From Bradyrhizobium sp. Rc3b (GTDB taxonomy: Bacteria > Pseudomonadota > Alphaproteobacteria > Rhizobiales > Xanthobacteraceae): DNA of 64,000 nucleotides. This document shows, one piece after another, positions 1-12,100 of the stretch (the first letter of the stretch is position 1; each line of letters starts with the position of its first letter). Position numbers and translations under genes: made by a program. The DNA lies in contig NZ_FOUS01000002.1 of the NCBI RefSeq assembly GCF_900114915.1, positions 1 to 64,000 of the forward strand, written 5' to 3'. Below the pieces are notes generated by a model that saw only the letters and a list, made by a program, of their open reading frames with translations, had not been told where the DNA came from and made no database searches.

Positions 1-489
1 TCTATGCCAGGGCACAATTTCGGCAACGACAACGAGCGTCATTTCCCGGCTTCGGACGCTTCGCCAGGTTCAGCGAAGACGGCTGAAGCAGATGGCGTGG
101 AACGCGGCAATTCAAGGCACTCAAATTTTTCAGACGCACCTGGAGCAGCCGAGATGATCGAACCAAGCGTCGCAAATGGCAGTAACGCCGGAAACTGGCC
201 GCAGGCTGCGCAACCTGCTGCAACCGCGTTGGAACCCGTACAGCCGGCTAAAGTTGCATCCGAGATTGGCGGCGCGGAATTGGCGTTTCGCTTCGATAGC
301 TATGCGACTCCTCCCACATTCGGCGCGGTAGTCGAGCTTGGTGGCTCGCTCGGTCCGCACGTTTCGCCCGGTCAGGAAGAGGACCTCCACGTCATCGGCA
401 AATCGATTCCCAATGCAATGGACGAACACGCGGTCGCCCACGTTCATAACGTTCCGCATCACGCCGCGCCTCATGACTTCCTGATTTGA
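1..489 (+). CDS. C-terminal part of an unrecognised protein (cut by left edge)
   Basis: The frame is open from the first base and stops with TGA at 487-489 (162 codons visible). The visible part is rich in Ala, Pro, Asn and His, has no membrane segment, and ends in a histidine-rich tail (repeated HV/HH pairs, last residues HDFLI). An in-frame ATG at position 4 exists, but because the frame continues to the edge I treat this as the end of a longer protein. I recognise no domain. It could be the low-complexity tail of a long secreted protein, but that is inference. About 250 bases without a gene separate it from the next gene. Confidence 0.5.
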   Translation, partial: SMPGHNFGNDNERHFPASDASPGSAKTAEADGVERGNSRHSNFSDAPGAAEMIEPSVANGSNAGNWPQAAQPAATALEPVQPAKVASEIGGAELAFRFDSYATPPTFGAVVELGGSLGPHVSPGQEEDLHVIGKSIPNAMDEHAVAHVHNVPHHAAPHDFLI

Positions 490-737
490 AGCGCTCCATC
501 GTTATTGATCGATGCAATCTTCGTGATTCACGCAACCGACCTTCTTTGAAAGCTCAGACCATTGCTCGAGAGCGGGCGCCGCCCCGTTGCGTGCTTCCGG
601 CTCGGAAAGTGATCAGTGACATATCCTTGTCAAGAAACGTTCGTATATTGAGAACTTCTTGTGGCATCCAGGCAAGGGTTCGGGACGATCGTCATTCGCC
701 TCTCGCGGTGCTGATGGCTTGCCGGAGCAATTGATCG

Positions 738-1448
738 GTGTCACGTCGCGTGCCGTATCTGGCTGTGTGTTTGATGTTTGCGGCCGTTGCAGCCGAAGCG
801 GAGCCAAACGGTGCAACAATCGGGTCGCCGCGCGCGAGCTCGGAAATGTCCGCGCCTATGTCGTTCGACATTCCGGCCCAGCAGCTTGCCTCCGCACTCG
901 AGCGATACGGCGATGCGACCGGTCGCGAAGTCCTCTACAGTCCGGCGCTTGCGCAGGGCCGCACCTCAGGAGCCGTCAAGGGCAGCTTTGAACCGGAGAC
1001 GGCGCTGCAGCTGCTGCTTGCGGGCACCGGCCTTACCGCCCGCTTCCTGAAAGACGGCTCGTTCGTTCTAGCCCCGGCGCCCGAAGCCGCCGGACCGCCG
1101 GAAGGCAGTGCTGCTGCTCTCGCGCGCCAATACTATGGTGTCGTTCAGGCGCGGCTGCGCGATGCTCTGTGCCGGACCAACGGGGCGCGGCCTGGAAGCT
1201 ATCGCATCGCGGCCCTGGTCTGGATCGCGCCGTCAGGGGCCGTAGCCAGGTTCGAACGACTTGGATCGGCCGGCACGGCCGAGCTGGACCGCGGCATCGA
1301 CAGCGCGCTTCGACAGTTCAGTGTGGGTGCCCCGGTGCCCTCCGGCTTTGCACAGCCGGTATTGATCGTGGTCCTGCCGCAGACCTCGGGCGTCACAATG
1401 AGTTGTGGTGCGACGGTGTTGCCGCAGGCGGCCGGAGGCGTGCGGTGA
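738..1448 (+). CDS. Exported STN-domain protein with a TonB-C-like C-terminus (copy 1)
   Basis: 236 residues from GTG 738, with GGAG about 11 bases upstream. Residues 1-22 form a signal peptide. Residues 41-112 match the secretin/TonB short N-terminal (STN) domain (pattern FDIPAQxLxxALxxY, then a GxxxxxxALxxLLAGTGL segment). After an Ala/Pro linker, residues 131-214 resemble a TonB C-terminal domain (QxRLRDAL, VWIAPSGAV, ELDRGIDSALRQF). STN domains normally sit on TonB-dependent receptors and contact FecR-type regulators; here the domain is on a small free periplasmic protein. The stop codon overlaps the start of the sigma-factor gene (GTGA), so the two are probably translationally coupled. 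I infer a periplasmic sensor feeding the FecR-like protein two genes downstream. A second copy lies at 14986-15759. Confidence 0.8.
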   Translation: MSRRVPYLAVCLMFAAVAAEAEPNGATIGSPRASSEMSAPMSFDIPAQQLASALERYGDATGREVLYSPALAQGRTSGAVKGSFEPETALQLLLAGTGLTARFLKDGSFVLAPAPEAAGPPEGSAAALARQYYGVVQARLRDALCRTNGARPGSYRIAALVWIAPSGAVARFERLGSAGTAELDRGIDSALRQFSVGAPVPSGFAQPVLIVVLPQTSGVTMSCGATVLPQAAGGVR

Positions 1449-2047
1449 CTGAAGCCTCCGTGGCGATGCTGCGCCGGCTGCTGCTCGACCGATATGACGA
1501 TCTCAAGCGGGGCTTGACCCGCCGCCTGGGTTCGTCCGAGATGGCGGGTGACGTCCTGCACGACACTTGGCTGCGCCTTGCCCGCACGGATACGACGATT
1601 GGCACCTTGCACAATCCGGTCAGCTATCTGCTGCGCATACTCTTCAACGTCGCACATGACCATCGTCGCGCTGAAAAGCGCCGTTTGACGAAGATCGACA
1701 TCGAGCATCTGCTCGAGGTCGCCGACGAGACGCCTGGTCCCGCCGAAGTCGCGGAGGCACGGTCGGATCTGGATGCGATGGCCGCCATACTCGCTGAGCT
1801 GCCGCCGCGCCGTCGCACCATCCTGCTCGCGGCCAGGGTGGACAACATGGCGCGGCAGGAGATCGCGGATCGGCTTGGCGTATCCTTGCGCCTTGTCTCA
1901 AAGGAGCTGCAACTCGCCCATGAGTATTGTCTGGCGCGGCAAAGGCAAATGGGTGACGCGGATTGCGCACCGGACCCGCGAAATTCGTCATTGAACCGTG
2001 ACCTGTCGCCGCCGCGCGGTGATCGCGACCATGACCAGGCTGAATGA
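1445..2047 (+). CDS. FecI-like ECF sigma factor (copy 1)
   Basis: 200 residues from GTG 1445, which overlaps the preceding stop codon. Residues 12-80 fit sigma-70 region 2 (LHDTWLRLAR, NPVSYLLRILFNVAHDHRR) and residues 110-160 fit region 4 (LAELPPRRRTILLAAR, then a helix-turn-helix around RQEIADRLGVSLRLVSKEL). Size and order are those of extracytoplasmic-function sigma factors of the FecI type. The FecR-like gene follows with a short overlap (its ATG 2031 lies inside this gene), the usual sigma/regulator pairing. The likely target is the exoprotein gene 1.1 kb downstream, but that is inference. The last 30 residues are poorly structured and may be dispensable. A paralogue lies at 16672-17214. 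Confidence 0.87.
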   Translation: MTEASVAMLRRLLLDRYDDLKRGLTRRLGSSEMAGDVLHDTWLRLARTDTTIGTLHNPVSYLLRILFNVAHDHRRAEKRRLTKIDIEHLLEVADETPGPAEVAEARSDLDAMAAILAELPPRRRTILLAARVDNMARQEIADRLGVSLRLVSKELQLAHEYCLARQRQMGDADCAPDPRNSSLNRDLSPPRGDRDHDQAE

Positions 2048-3038
2048 CTCCATGATTCAGGGACAGACGCAAAGGCTCGACCTGCTGCAACGCGAGGCGA
2101 TCGCGTGGGTCCAGCGCATCGATTCCGGCCATGCGACGTCTGCTGATGCCGAGACCTTGCAACGATGGTGTGCCGCGAGCCCGGAGCATGCGGCTGCCTT
2201 CGCTGCGGCGAGCGGTGTATGGCGCGACATCCGCCGGGCCGGCGCGAGCATTCCGCGCAACCAAATCGAGGCGTTGCCGGTCCACCAGACGCCACGTCCG
2301 GTGCTCGATCGCCGGCTCCTTCTCGGTGGCGGGCTGGCCGCCGCAGCCGCCTATGTCGCTGTTACCAACCCGCCGCTGGGCCTGTGGCCGTCCCTCCGTG
2401 AACTGAATGCCGACTACAGAACGGCCGTTGGCGAGCAGCGGCAAGTCCGGCCGGCGGAGAACGTCGCGGTCCGGTTAAATACGCAGACCAGCATTGCGGT
2501 CCACCCCGCTGGCGGGGAGGGCGATCGCCTGGAACTGCTTGCAGGGCAGGCGCTCTTCGAGTCGGTCGAGAGCGTACGTCCGCTCGTCGTGTTGGCGGCG
2601 GATGGGCGTTCGATCGGCCGCCATGCACGCTTTGACGTGCGTTGCATGAGCGGTCCGGCCGGCACGGTGGTGAGCGTCGCCTGCTTCGACGGACAGGTGC
2701 GCATCGAGCGCAACGGCAGTTCTGCCGTCATCGGCCCGGCGCAGAGCTTGCGGTACGACGCCAGCGGGCTCGGTCGGGTTGCCGCGATTGACGCAGAGGC
2801 GGAATCCGCCTGGCAGCGCGGAATCGTCCTGTTCCGAGCTACCCCGCTCGCGGATGTGGTGGACGAGGTCAATCGTTATCGCGCCGGCCGAATTCTCCTT
2901 GTCAATCCAGGCCTCGCGCAGAGGCCGGTCAATGGCCGTTTCCGCATCGATCAGATGGATGAAATCCTCGTGCGCCTCGAACAGGCCTTCGATGTCAAGG
3001 CCCGAAAGCTGCCGGGCGGCCTGGTTCTGCTGGGCTGA
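2031..3038 (+). CDS. FecR-like transmembrane sigma regulator (copy 1)
   Basis: 335 residues from ATG 2031 (an upstream in-frame GTG at 1998 would add 11). Residues about 20-65 match the cytoplasmic DUF4880 helix that binds ECF sigma factors (EAIAWVQRIDSG, RWCAASPEHAAAF). Residues 97-112 form a single membrane segment just after RR. The periplasmic part has the FecR beta domain (TAVGEQRQV, LNTQTSIAV, GQALFES, VSVACFDGQVRI) and a C-terminal domain, about 265-335, that is itself STN-like (TPLADVVDEVNRY, VNGRFRIDQMDEIL). The family transmits a periplasmic signal to its sigma partner as anti-sigma or activator. The arrangement STN protein-sigma-FecR suggests the upstream STN protein is the input. 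The paralogue at 17592-18623 shares the PPLGLWPSL segment. Confidence 0.87.
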   Translation: MTRLNDSMIQGQTQRLDLLQREAIAWVQRIDSGHATSADAETLQRWCAASPEHAAAFAAASGVWRDIRRAGASIPRNQIEALPVHQTPRPVLDRRLLLGGGLAAAAAYVAVTNPPLGLWPSLRELNADYRTAVGEQRQVRPAENVAVRLNTQTSIAVHPAGGEGDRLELLAGQALFESVESVRPLVVLAADGRSIGRHARFDVRCMSGPAGTVVSVACFDGQVRIERNGSSAVIGPAQSLRYDASGLGRVAAIDAEAESAWQRGIVLFRATPLADVVDEVNRYRAGRILLVNPGLAQRPVNGRFRIDQMDEILVRLEQAFDVKARKLPGGLVLLG

Positions 3039-3095
3039 CGCCCCGCTGACAAGAAACTTTCACACAGAAACCGTGCGCGTTCGCCTACAGGCTTC

Positions 3096-3106
3096 CGTCT
3101 TAGAGC
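3096..3106 (+). promoter_or_regulatory. Candidate promoter element shared by tpsA and tpsB upstream regions
   Basis: CGTCTTAGAGC lies 76 bases before the tpsA start. A near-identical element, CGTCTTTAGAGC (18768-18779), lies 69 bases before the tpsB start. CGT-type -10 elements are known for some iron-starvation ECF sigma factors, so these could be -10 regions for the two FecI-like sigma factors of this locus. I found no convincing shared -35 element, so the assignment is weak. Confidence 0.25.
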
Positions 3107-3181
3107 TAGATCGTTATCGCTCTGAATGACGAGGCACGACCCTTCATCGGGTTTAGCCGTGCTGCCAGAAGGAATGCCGTC

Positions 3182-6100
3182 TTGTCCCACCGCACCGTCC
3201 GTTTTCGCTCGTCCCGGTCCGTCAGACACGCGATGTTTCTCAGCGGTGCCAGTGTGGCTGCATTGCTGGTGGGGTCAGCTGCGGCCGATGCGCGCAACCT
3301 CGGCAGCGGCAGCGCGAGCCCGGTGGCAAACGTCGCCGTGACGACCAACACGGCGGGGCAGGCGGCATCGATCGCATCAGCGCAGGCGATGAGCCGGATC
3401 AACGCGTCGCTCCGTGCGATGCGCGACGTGCAGGCGGCGGCGAGAGCCGGCGCGTTGATCGGTCCGAATAATCTCGGCCTGAACAAAAATCATCCCGGAA
3501 ATCTGCTTCCGAATGTGCCGAATGGTTTGGCTCCCGGAGGTCTCAATCCGACCAGCAATCCAACCGCGGTGATCGACGGCCAACCGGCCTGGACCGGCGC
3601 CGCTCAGCCGACCCAATCGACAGGCTCAAATGGGCGGGTCCAGGTCGAGGTCGTGCAGAACCAGCAGAAGGCGATCCTGACCTGGAACAAGTTCAATGTC
3701 GGACGCGAGACCGACTTGTACTTCAACCAGTCCGCCGGAGGCGGTGGCGCCGCCAACTGGATCGCGCTCAACCGTGTCCTCGACCCGAGCCTCGTTCCCA
3801 GCCAGATTCTCGGCACCATCAGGAGCGAAGGGCAGGTTTATATCATCAACAAGAACGGTATCATCTTCGGTGGCTCCAGCCAGGTGGATGTCGGCACCCT
3901 CGTGGCCACATCTCTCGCCTTGTCGAACGCGCAGTTCCTGGCTGGGATCAACACTTCCATAGTGCTCACCAACGACATACACCTGCCGACCTTCGGCGAA
4001 TACAATCCGCGGCTGGCCAATTCGCAAAAGCCGGCCACCGATCCGAGCCAGCCTGCGCGCTTCACGCCGGATGGCGTGCCGGGTGACGTCACCATCCAGG
4101 CTGGAGCTCAAATCAGCGCGAAGACCGGCGGCAAGGCAATGCTGTTCGCGCCGATCGTTTCCAATGCCGGCCAAATCAGCGTCCCCGACGGCCAGATCAT
4201 CATGGCTGCCGGCGAACAGGTCTATCTGAGAACCAATCCGAACGACGTACGCGGCGTGGACGTCGCCGTGACGGCCCCGATGCCCTGGCTGTTCAACTAC
4301 AACCATTTGATGGGTGCGATCGCCGGCTGGGATCTCTTCACGGAGAAACCCTGGGGCGAAAGCGTTCGCGACATCCTGCTGCCCGAGATGTACGCGCGCG
4401 CGGCGTCGGTCGGCTACAAGGTCGTGAACACCGGCGTCGTGCAATCCGATCGCGGCAACATCACCGTGATGGGGCGCGAGATCTTCCAGGGCGGCGTGAT
4501 GCTGGCGGCAACCGCGCTCAACAACCGCGAAGGATCGATCCGACTGGATGCCTACAGCAACGGCATGATGGCCTCGAGCGGCAGCCTCGACGCCCAGCTC
4601 GTGTATTGGAAGACGGGTGACCTGCATCTTTCGCCGGGCAGCGTCACCGCCGTTCTGCCTGATGCCACCGACACGAGTGAGATCGAGGAGACGGCGAAGG
4701 CCACGCGCTACAAGCCGGGGCGCGTCGAATTACGCGGTAACCTGATCGATATCGGGGCGCAGGCGAACATTCTGGTTCCCGCCGGCACCATCAGCATCGT
4801 GGCCAGCACCGTGCCCGCGCCCACCGAGGAGCCCATCAACGGCGAGACGCCGGTCCGCGACGGTAGCCGGATCTATATCGGCGAGGATGCCTATGTCAGC
4901 GCCGCCGGCGTGCAGGACGTCCTGATCCCGATGTCGCGGAGATTTGTGCAGGCCGAATTGCGCATCAACGAGCTGCGTGATTCACCGCTGCTGCGGAATT
5001 CGTGGCTGCGGGGCCAGAAGATCACGGTCGATCGCAGCGCCAGCGGCGTCTTCGCCGATGGAGCTATGGCCGGCGTGAACTGGGGAGGGGCCGCGGGCGA
5101 ATGGATCGGGACGCCGCTGGGCGACGTCTCGGCCTGGATCGGCAACAGCAAGACGAATCTCGCCGAGCTGTCGACCATTGGCGGCAACATCACCCTCAAA
5201 TCGGCCGGCTCGATCATTACCCGTCAGGGCTCGTTGCTCGATGTCTCGGGCGGGTCGTTCCGCTATCAGGACGGAATGGTCAACTCGACGAAGTTGCTCG
5301 GCGCCGATGGAAAAATCTACGACATCGCCTCGGCGACGCCGGACAGGATCTATGTCGGTTTCGCCGGCGGGTTCAATCGCACGCACAACAATTGGGGTAA
5401 ATCGGAGTCCTGGAGCACGCCGTGGTCGACGAGCCACTTCGAACGTGGCTTCACCGAGGGACGCGACGCCGGCGCCATCCAGTTCTATGCCACCGAAGGT
5501 GTTGCGCTGGAGGGCGGCTACTGGGGCGGCGTGATCGTCGGCGAGCGTCAAGCCGTAAGCGGCAAGACCGCCAAGGCCGGCTCGCTGACGTTCGGCGGCG
5601 ACGGCGACGAAGATCGGCTCTGGCTGCTCGGCAAGCTCGTGATCTCCAAGGATCCCACACAGCTGCCGACGAATTTCACGGCCACGTCGCAGCTTCCGTC
5701 CACCTGGTATTCGGGCGCTCCCGGCAACCAGGATTCGTTCCGGTTGCGAACGACCTATCTCGACTCGGATGCGCTTGCAGATGCCGGACTGGGGAAGATC
5801 GAGCTCTACGTCTCCAATAACGTCACGATCGAGAAGGGCACGACGCTCGAGCTGACGCCGGGCAGCACGTTTTCGATCAAGGCCAATTCCACCGTTGCAT
5901 ATAGCCAGGATTTCAAGATCGACGGGGTGATCCACGCACCCGGCGGCAATGTCAACCTCTTGGGCGCGGAGAACGTATCATTCGGAGCCGGTGCGGCCAT
6001 CGACGTCAGCGGCCAATGGGTCAACCAAGTGAAAGGCGGCGCTGCCTCCGCTCTGCCGCCGGTCGTCAATGGCGGCAGCATCACGCTCGACCAGGCCCAC

Positions 6101-9100
6101 TATCAGCCGGGCGTCGTGCTCGACGTATCCGGCGGTGGCTGGTACAGGCTGCGCGGCGGCAAGCCGCAAGTGAAATTCGGCGATGCCGGCAAGATTACGC
6201 TGAACACGACCGAAGTGGCGGAATTGGCGAACGCCGATATGCGGGCCTATGCGGCTGGCTCCGGCGGCAGTATGGCCATGAATCTGACTACGGAGTCGCT
6301 GCAGATCGGAGGCGGTACGCCGACGTCCCCCAACACCGTTCGCCTGTCGGAAACCCTGTTCTCGGAGCGTGGTTTCCGTTCGCTCCAGATCTCCACGGGC
6401 GGCGATATCACGATCGCCGAAGGAGCAAGCGTCACGCAGCTCCCATACAACGTTGATCTCAGGGGCGTCGACGTCTCGGGCTTCAGCACGGGCACGTCGA
6501 TCAGCGAGATGGGCCCGCTCGCCGTGTTGTCGCCGTCGCAGCGCCTGGCGCTCGAGCCGACGTCGCTCTCGCTCAGCGGCAGGTCCGTGACGGTCGGCGC
6601 GGGAGCGACGGTGCGGACGGACACCGGCGGCACGATCGCGCTGTCCCTGCTCGGTTCTTCGACCGGTACACTGTCTGTTGCCGGCAGGGTGGAGGCCCTG
6701 GCTGGCACGATCAATCTTGCTGCAAGCACGGGATCGATCGTTGTGGCAAATACTGGCGCAATCGTCGCGCGCGGTACGGCAGTCAGCGAAATCGACGTCA
6801 AGGGACACCGCAGCGGCGTCGTACGCAATGGCGGCTCGGTTGCGTTTGAGGCGGCCACGGTCGCACTCGAAGCCGGCTCGCTGGTCGACGTCGCGGGTGT
6901 CAGTGGCGAATTCGACATCGAGTCGAATGACCACCAGTTCGCGCCAGTCACCCTCGCCAGCAATGGCGGTTCGATCAGTGTCAAAGCCCAGCAGGGCTTG
7001 GTGCAGGGAGCCTGGCGCGGCCAGAGCGGGGGCAGTGGCGCACGTGGCGGCAAGGTGACGTTGGCGTCTGCGCTGTCGACCGTAATCCTGTCCGAAACGG
7101 CGGCTTCCCAGTCCGGTCTGGTCGTGCGCAGCTCGAGCCTGCAGGGGGCTGGCTTCGCCGATCTCGTTCTCCCGTCGACGACACGGCTGGATGGTGTCGA
7201 CCTCGCCTTCAGCGGCTCGATTTCGATCACCGGATCCCTGATCAACGGCAACGGCGCCAGCTCGCGGTTCTTTGCGCCTTACATCTCGTTGTTCAGCCTG
7301 GCGCCGAGCAATCCGGTGCGCGCAGGCACGCTGACGCTGGCCGGGTCCGTGATCGACATCGTGCAGGCAAACATCCGTGGCTTCGAACGAACGGTGCTCG
7401 AGGCAAACGACATCCGGCTGACGCACAGCAATGTCAGCCAGCCCGCGTTCCTGGACGTCGACGGCACGCTGATCGTGAAGGCCGGTCAGATCTATCCCAC
7501 CTCGCAGATCAACGCGACGATCATGGCCAGCGACAAACTCATCGTGCAGCAGAACGGAACTCCCGGTCTGGCACTGTCGGCCGGCGGGACCCTGACGCTC
7601 GAAGCGCCGACGATCGAGCAGAACGGCACCCTGCGCGCGCCGTTCGGCCAGATCACGCTCAAGGCCAGCCAGCGCCTCACCCTCGGCGCCGGCAGCGTCA
7701 CCTCGGTGACCGGCGACGGCCTCGTGCTGCCTTACGGTGCTCTCAGCAACAACGAAAACTGGACGGTGACGACCGGGCCGTTGCCGACAACCATTGCCAG
7801 CCTGCCGGAAAAGCGCGTGACGCTCGAGGCGCCGACGGTCGAGCTCGCCCCCGGATCGGTGGTGAACATCAAGGGTGGCGGCGACTTGATGGCATGGGAG
7901 CACGTGCCGGGACCGGGCGGCTCGCACGACATGCTGGCGCTTCCGGGCCTGTTCGCGGTCATGCCGGCTTTCGCGGGTGCGACAGCGCCCAGCTCGGCGT
8001 CGATCCGCAGCGGAGATCGCATCTGGCTCGACGCCGGCAGCGGATTGCCGGCAGGCTGGTACACGCTGCTGCCGGCCTCCTACGCGATGCTTCCGGGCGC
8101 TTATGCGATCCAGGCAGTCGCCGGTTCGACAGGCCGGGCGACGACGTCCGCGGTAATGGCCGACGGCACGGCGGTCGTGTCCGGCTATCGCGCCAATGCG
8201 CTCGACGGCAGCCGCGACCAGCAGTCGTCCGCGTGGCGCGTGATGTCGGGCTCTGTGCTAAGGCAATACAGCGAGTACAATGAAGCCTTCGCCAACACCT
8301 TCTTCGCCTCCGATGCGTTCAAGCTGACGCAGTATCGGCTCACGGGTCAGCAGATCGTCACGCCGCGTCTGCCGGTCGACGGCGGCTCGGTTGTGTTCAA
8401 GGCGACACAGGACCTGATCTTGAAGGGCGAGTTGCATTCTCAGGCCGCAGCGGGTGCCCGCGGCGGCCTGGTCGATATCGCCGCCAACAAGATCGCAATC
8501 CTGGGTGCCGACCAGAGCGCCGGCACTTTGCGGGCCGATGGTTATCTGGTCATCGATGCCGCTGCTCTGTCCGGCTTCGGCGCCGGCAGCCTGCTGGTCG
8601 GTGGTTTCCGCAGCGGCGACGTCGGCGGTCTGCGTGTTGATGTGCAGGCTCACGACATCGTCGTGCGCAACAGTGCAAATTCGGCGTTGACGGGACCGGA
8701 GATCATCCTGGCCGCAAGCGACACGATCGATGTCTCCGCAGGCAGCGTCATCGTCGCGCGCGGCGAGGCGCCGACCGGCGCCGGCGATCTCGTGATGGCC
8801 CCGCAGGCGTCCGATCGCGACTGGGGTGCTTTGATCCGCCTGTCCAACGGCGACGCGGTTCGGGTCCGCCGCAAGAACGTCGATACGACCGTCGGCGGCC
8901 GGGTAACGATCGGTGCCGGTGCCACCCTCGACGGCGGCAAGAGTCTTCTGATCGACGCGACGGGGAACGCGCTCGTCACCCAGGCCAGCCTGACGGGCGC
9001 AGCGCTGTCCCTGGCTTCGGGCCGGATTGGCTTCGGCGGCGGCAGCGGGCTGGTGCTCGATGCCGCGGCACTGGCCGCGCTCAACAAAACCCAGCACCTG

Positions 9101-12100
9101 ACCTTGCGCAGCTATTCAACCATCGATTTCCACAGCGCGGTGGACCTGTCGGGCCTCAAGGCCGTGACGCTCGATGCCGCAGGGCTGGTGGGCCGCGGCA
9201 ACAGCGAGATCGCGGTGAACGGCAATCGGGTTGTGCTGGAAAATACGGCGAGCACGTTCAGCGAGCCGGTTGGCGCCGGTCATGGCAGTTTGAAGCTCAC
9301 GGCAACCGAGCTGACCCTGGGTGAGGGCGCCAAGGCACTGCGTGGTTTCGACACCATCGTGCTGACGGGAACGACACGCATTACCGGCGAAGGCAAGGGC
9401 TCGCTCGATGTCGCCGGCGCGGCGGTGACTCTGTCAGCGCCGGTCATGACCGGCCGGAGCGGCAGCCAGCAGTCGGTCACCACGACCGGAATCCTCACGG
9501 TTGCCGCTTACGGGACGGCTAGCCCTGCGCGCGACCAGGACAGCCTTGGCTCCCGCTGGACGCTCACCGGCCGCGCCGTCGATTTCGCCGGACGGATCGA
9601 CGCGCTGGGCGGAACAGTCAAGCTGAACGCCACCAATGGCAACGTCAATCTCGCGGCAGGTTCGCGGATCGACGTCGGGGGCTTCGAGAAGGAGTTCTTC
9701 GACGTGTCCGAATATGCCGATGCCGGAATCATCTCGCTGGGTGCCCGCGGCGGCTCGGTGCTGCTCGCGTCCGGCGCGACCCTCGATCTCGGCTCGGCCC
9801 GCGACTCCGAAGGACGTCCCATCGGTGGCGGTGCGGGCACGCTTGCGATCGAACAGGACAGCAGCCAGGTCACGCTGGAAGGCACGATCAATGCCAGGGC
9901 CGCGGCGGGCAAACGCGGCGGCTCCTTCTCGCTCGACATCGCCGCGTTGTCGGATTTCGGCGGGCTCAACCAGCGCCTGAATGGCGCCGGCTTCACCAAA
10001 TCGCGCAGCTTCCGGATTCGTTCCGGCGACGTCACGCTCGACGGCGCGACCACGGCCGAGGAATTCGCGCTGGCTGCCGATCAGGGTACGGTGACCGTCG
10101 CAGGCTCGATCGACGCGCGTGCGACCTATGGCGGCTCGATCTCGATCTATGGCGGCCAGGGTCTGACCGTGACGAATGCGGCGCTGCTGCGGGCGGGTGC
10201 GACCGACACGGTGAATGGGCTCGGCTCCGGCCGGGTCACACTCGGAATCTCGAACGGCGTGCTGCGGGTACTGGGCGGCGTGATCGACGTGGCGGGCGGC
10301 GAAGGCGGCAAGGTCACCCTGCGTGCGCCCGTCATCGAGCAGCCAGGGGCCGACAAGGTGAATGTCAGCTTTGCCGGCACGATCAACGGCGCGCGCGAGA
10401 TCGTGCTGGAGGGCTACAAACGCTTCGACCTTGCGACGCTTGCATCCGATCCGCGCTTCGTCGGCGTCACCGTCAATAGCGGCGGCCAGGCCGAACTCGA
10501 TCTCACGAAGGCCGCGGCCGGCAAGCTCAACGTGCTGGCAGATTACGGCGCCGGCACGCTGGTCGAATTCGTGCGCGACTTCGACGTCAGTGCCGGCTAT
10601 GCGGATCTTGGCTCACTGACGAGCCAGTCGAACTTCCACGCGCGCGCGGGCATAGAGCTCAATTTTTCCGGCGACATCGTGCTCAAGAGTAACTGGAATC
10701 TCGGCGCAGGCGTGGTCAATCAGGCCTCGGCGCTCGCGGCTGGCGTGATGGCGATCGAGCCGGTACTGGGCAAGGCCTATGTGGTTGCCGGCAAGGAAAG
10801 CGCTTTGCTCCGTGACCATACGACCATGGCTTATCGCACCGGCGGCAGCATTCTCGGAGAGCCGGGCGTCCTGACCATGCGCGCCGGAGGGAATATCGAT
10901 CTGAAGGGCAGCGTGACGGACGGCTTCTTCCAGTTCGCCAACCCGCTGGATTCGACATACGTCGCCGCCAAAGGCACCATCTCGACGAACCTGAGCATGG
11001 TGTTCAACGTCGGTCGCACCAGTACCACGTCCAATCTCTCGCCCTACGACAGCGCGAGCACAACCAACCCTTCAGTCTATGCCGGTATCACCTTTGCGAC
11101 GGTCGGCACGAGGAAAACCGAAACCGTGACGGCGCCGCCCACGCTGGTCGGTGTTCCCTATAGCGCAGAGGCCAACTCGCCGGGCGCAAGTGCGCCGAAT
11201 GCGCTCGCTTATTCGGTCCTGTTCCCCTCCATCACCGAGCCGGACGGCTCGAGGGTGGCGGTGCCTTCCTGGAGCTTGGGGCTCGTCGCGGGCGCCACGC
11301 CGATGGGCGAAAGCGCCGACCCGACGCGCCTCGCCAGCGGCGCGACGGGCAAGATCACGCTCAGCGAGCAGGCGGGTTACACCTATGTCAGCGGCCTGAA
11401 TTCCGTCGCCGCGACCGCTCTTGTCGACTCGGTTGCCAGCTTTGGCGCGGGCAGTGCGCCTGGTTCGACGACGATGAATCCCGCCGATTGGCCTGCGAGC
11501 CTGGAGTCCACCTCTGGCACCCGTCTCAACAGCAATTCCAGCGCGCAGATTTCTTTCGGTCTGCCGACGGATCCAGCCTACGGCTACGTGCTCGACCTCT
11601 GGAATGACTATGCCGCCGCGAAGGGCCTGAACACCAATCCGGCGCAACCGCAGGCCGACTTCAGATGGACCAGCACGGCCGCGAGCGGCGGTAGCCGCCT
11701 CAACGTCATCACGAAATACTCGACCTTCAAGGACTTCTACCTGACGAAGATCGTCCCCAATCTTGCGACCATCACTTCGCTCTATGCGACGACCAAGCCC
11801 GGGCCGACCACGACCACCGTCAATCCGATCACCATGGTTCGCACCGGCACCGGCGACGTCAGCATCGCGGCGCGTGGTGATCTGCAGCTCAAGGGCGGCG
11901 CCTCGATCTATACCGCTGGCCGGCGCGATCTCGCCACGTTCAACGATTTCACCACCGCGCCGGCGAACGCGACCTACGGAGTGGGCGGCGGCCATCTCGC
12001 CGTTGCGGTCGGCGGCAATATCGACGTGGCCCTGCCGGCGGACCGCTCGCAGATGCAGCACTATTCGGAGTGGCTAAACCGGCAGGGTGCGACGGATAAC

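Noticed and set aside
486..734. 82-codon frame before the first STN gene
   Set aside because: Arg-rich, no homology pattern; probably noncoding.
5978..7927. 649-codon open frame on the minus strand
   Set aside because: Antisense to tpsA, Arg/Asp/His-rich with no domain; a composition artefact of the repeat-rich gene.
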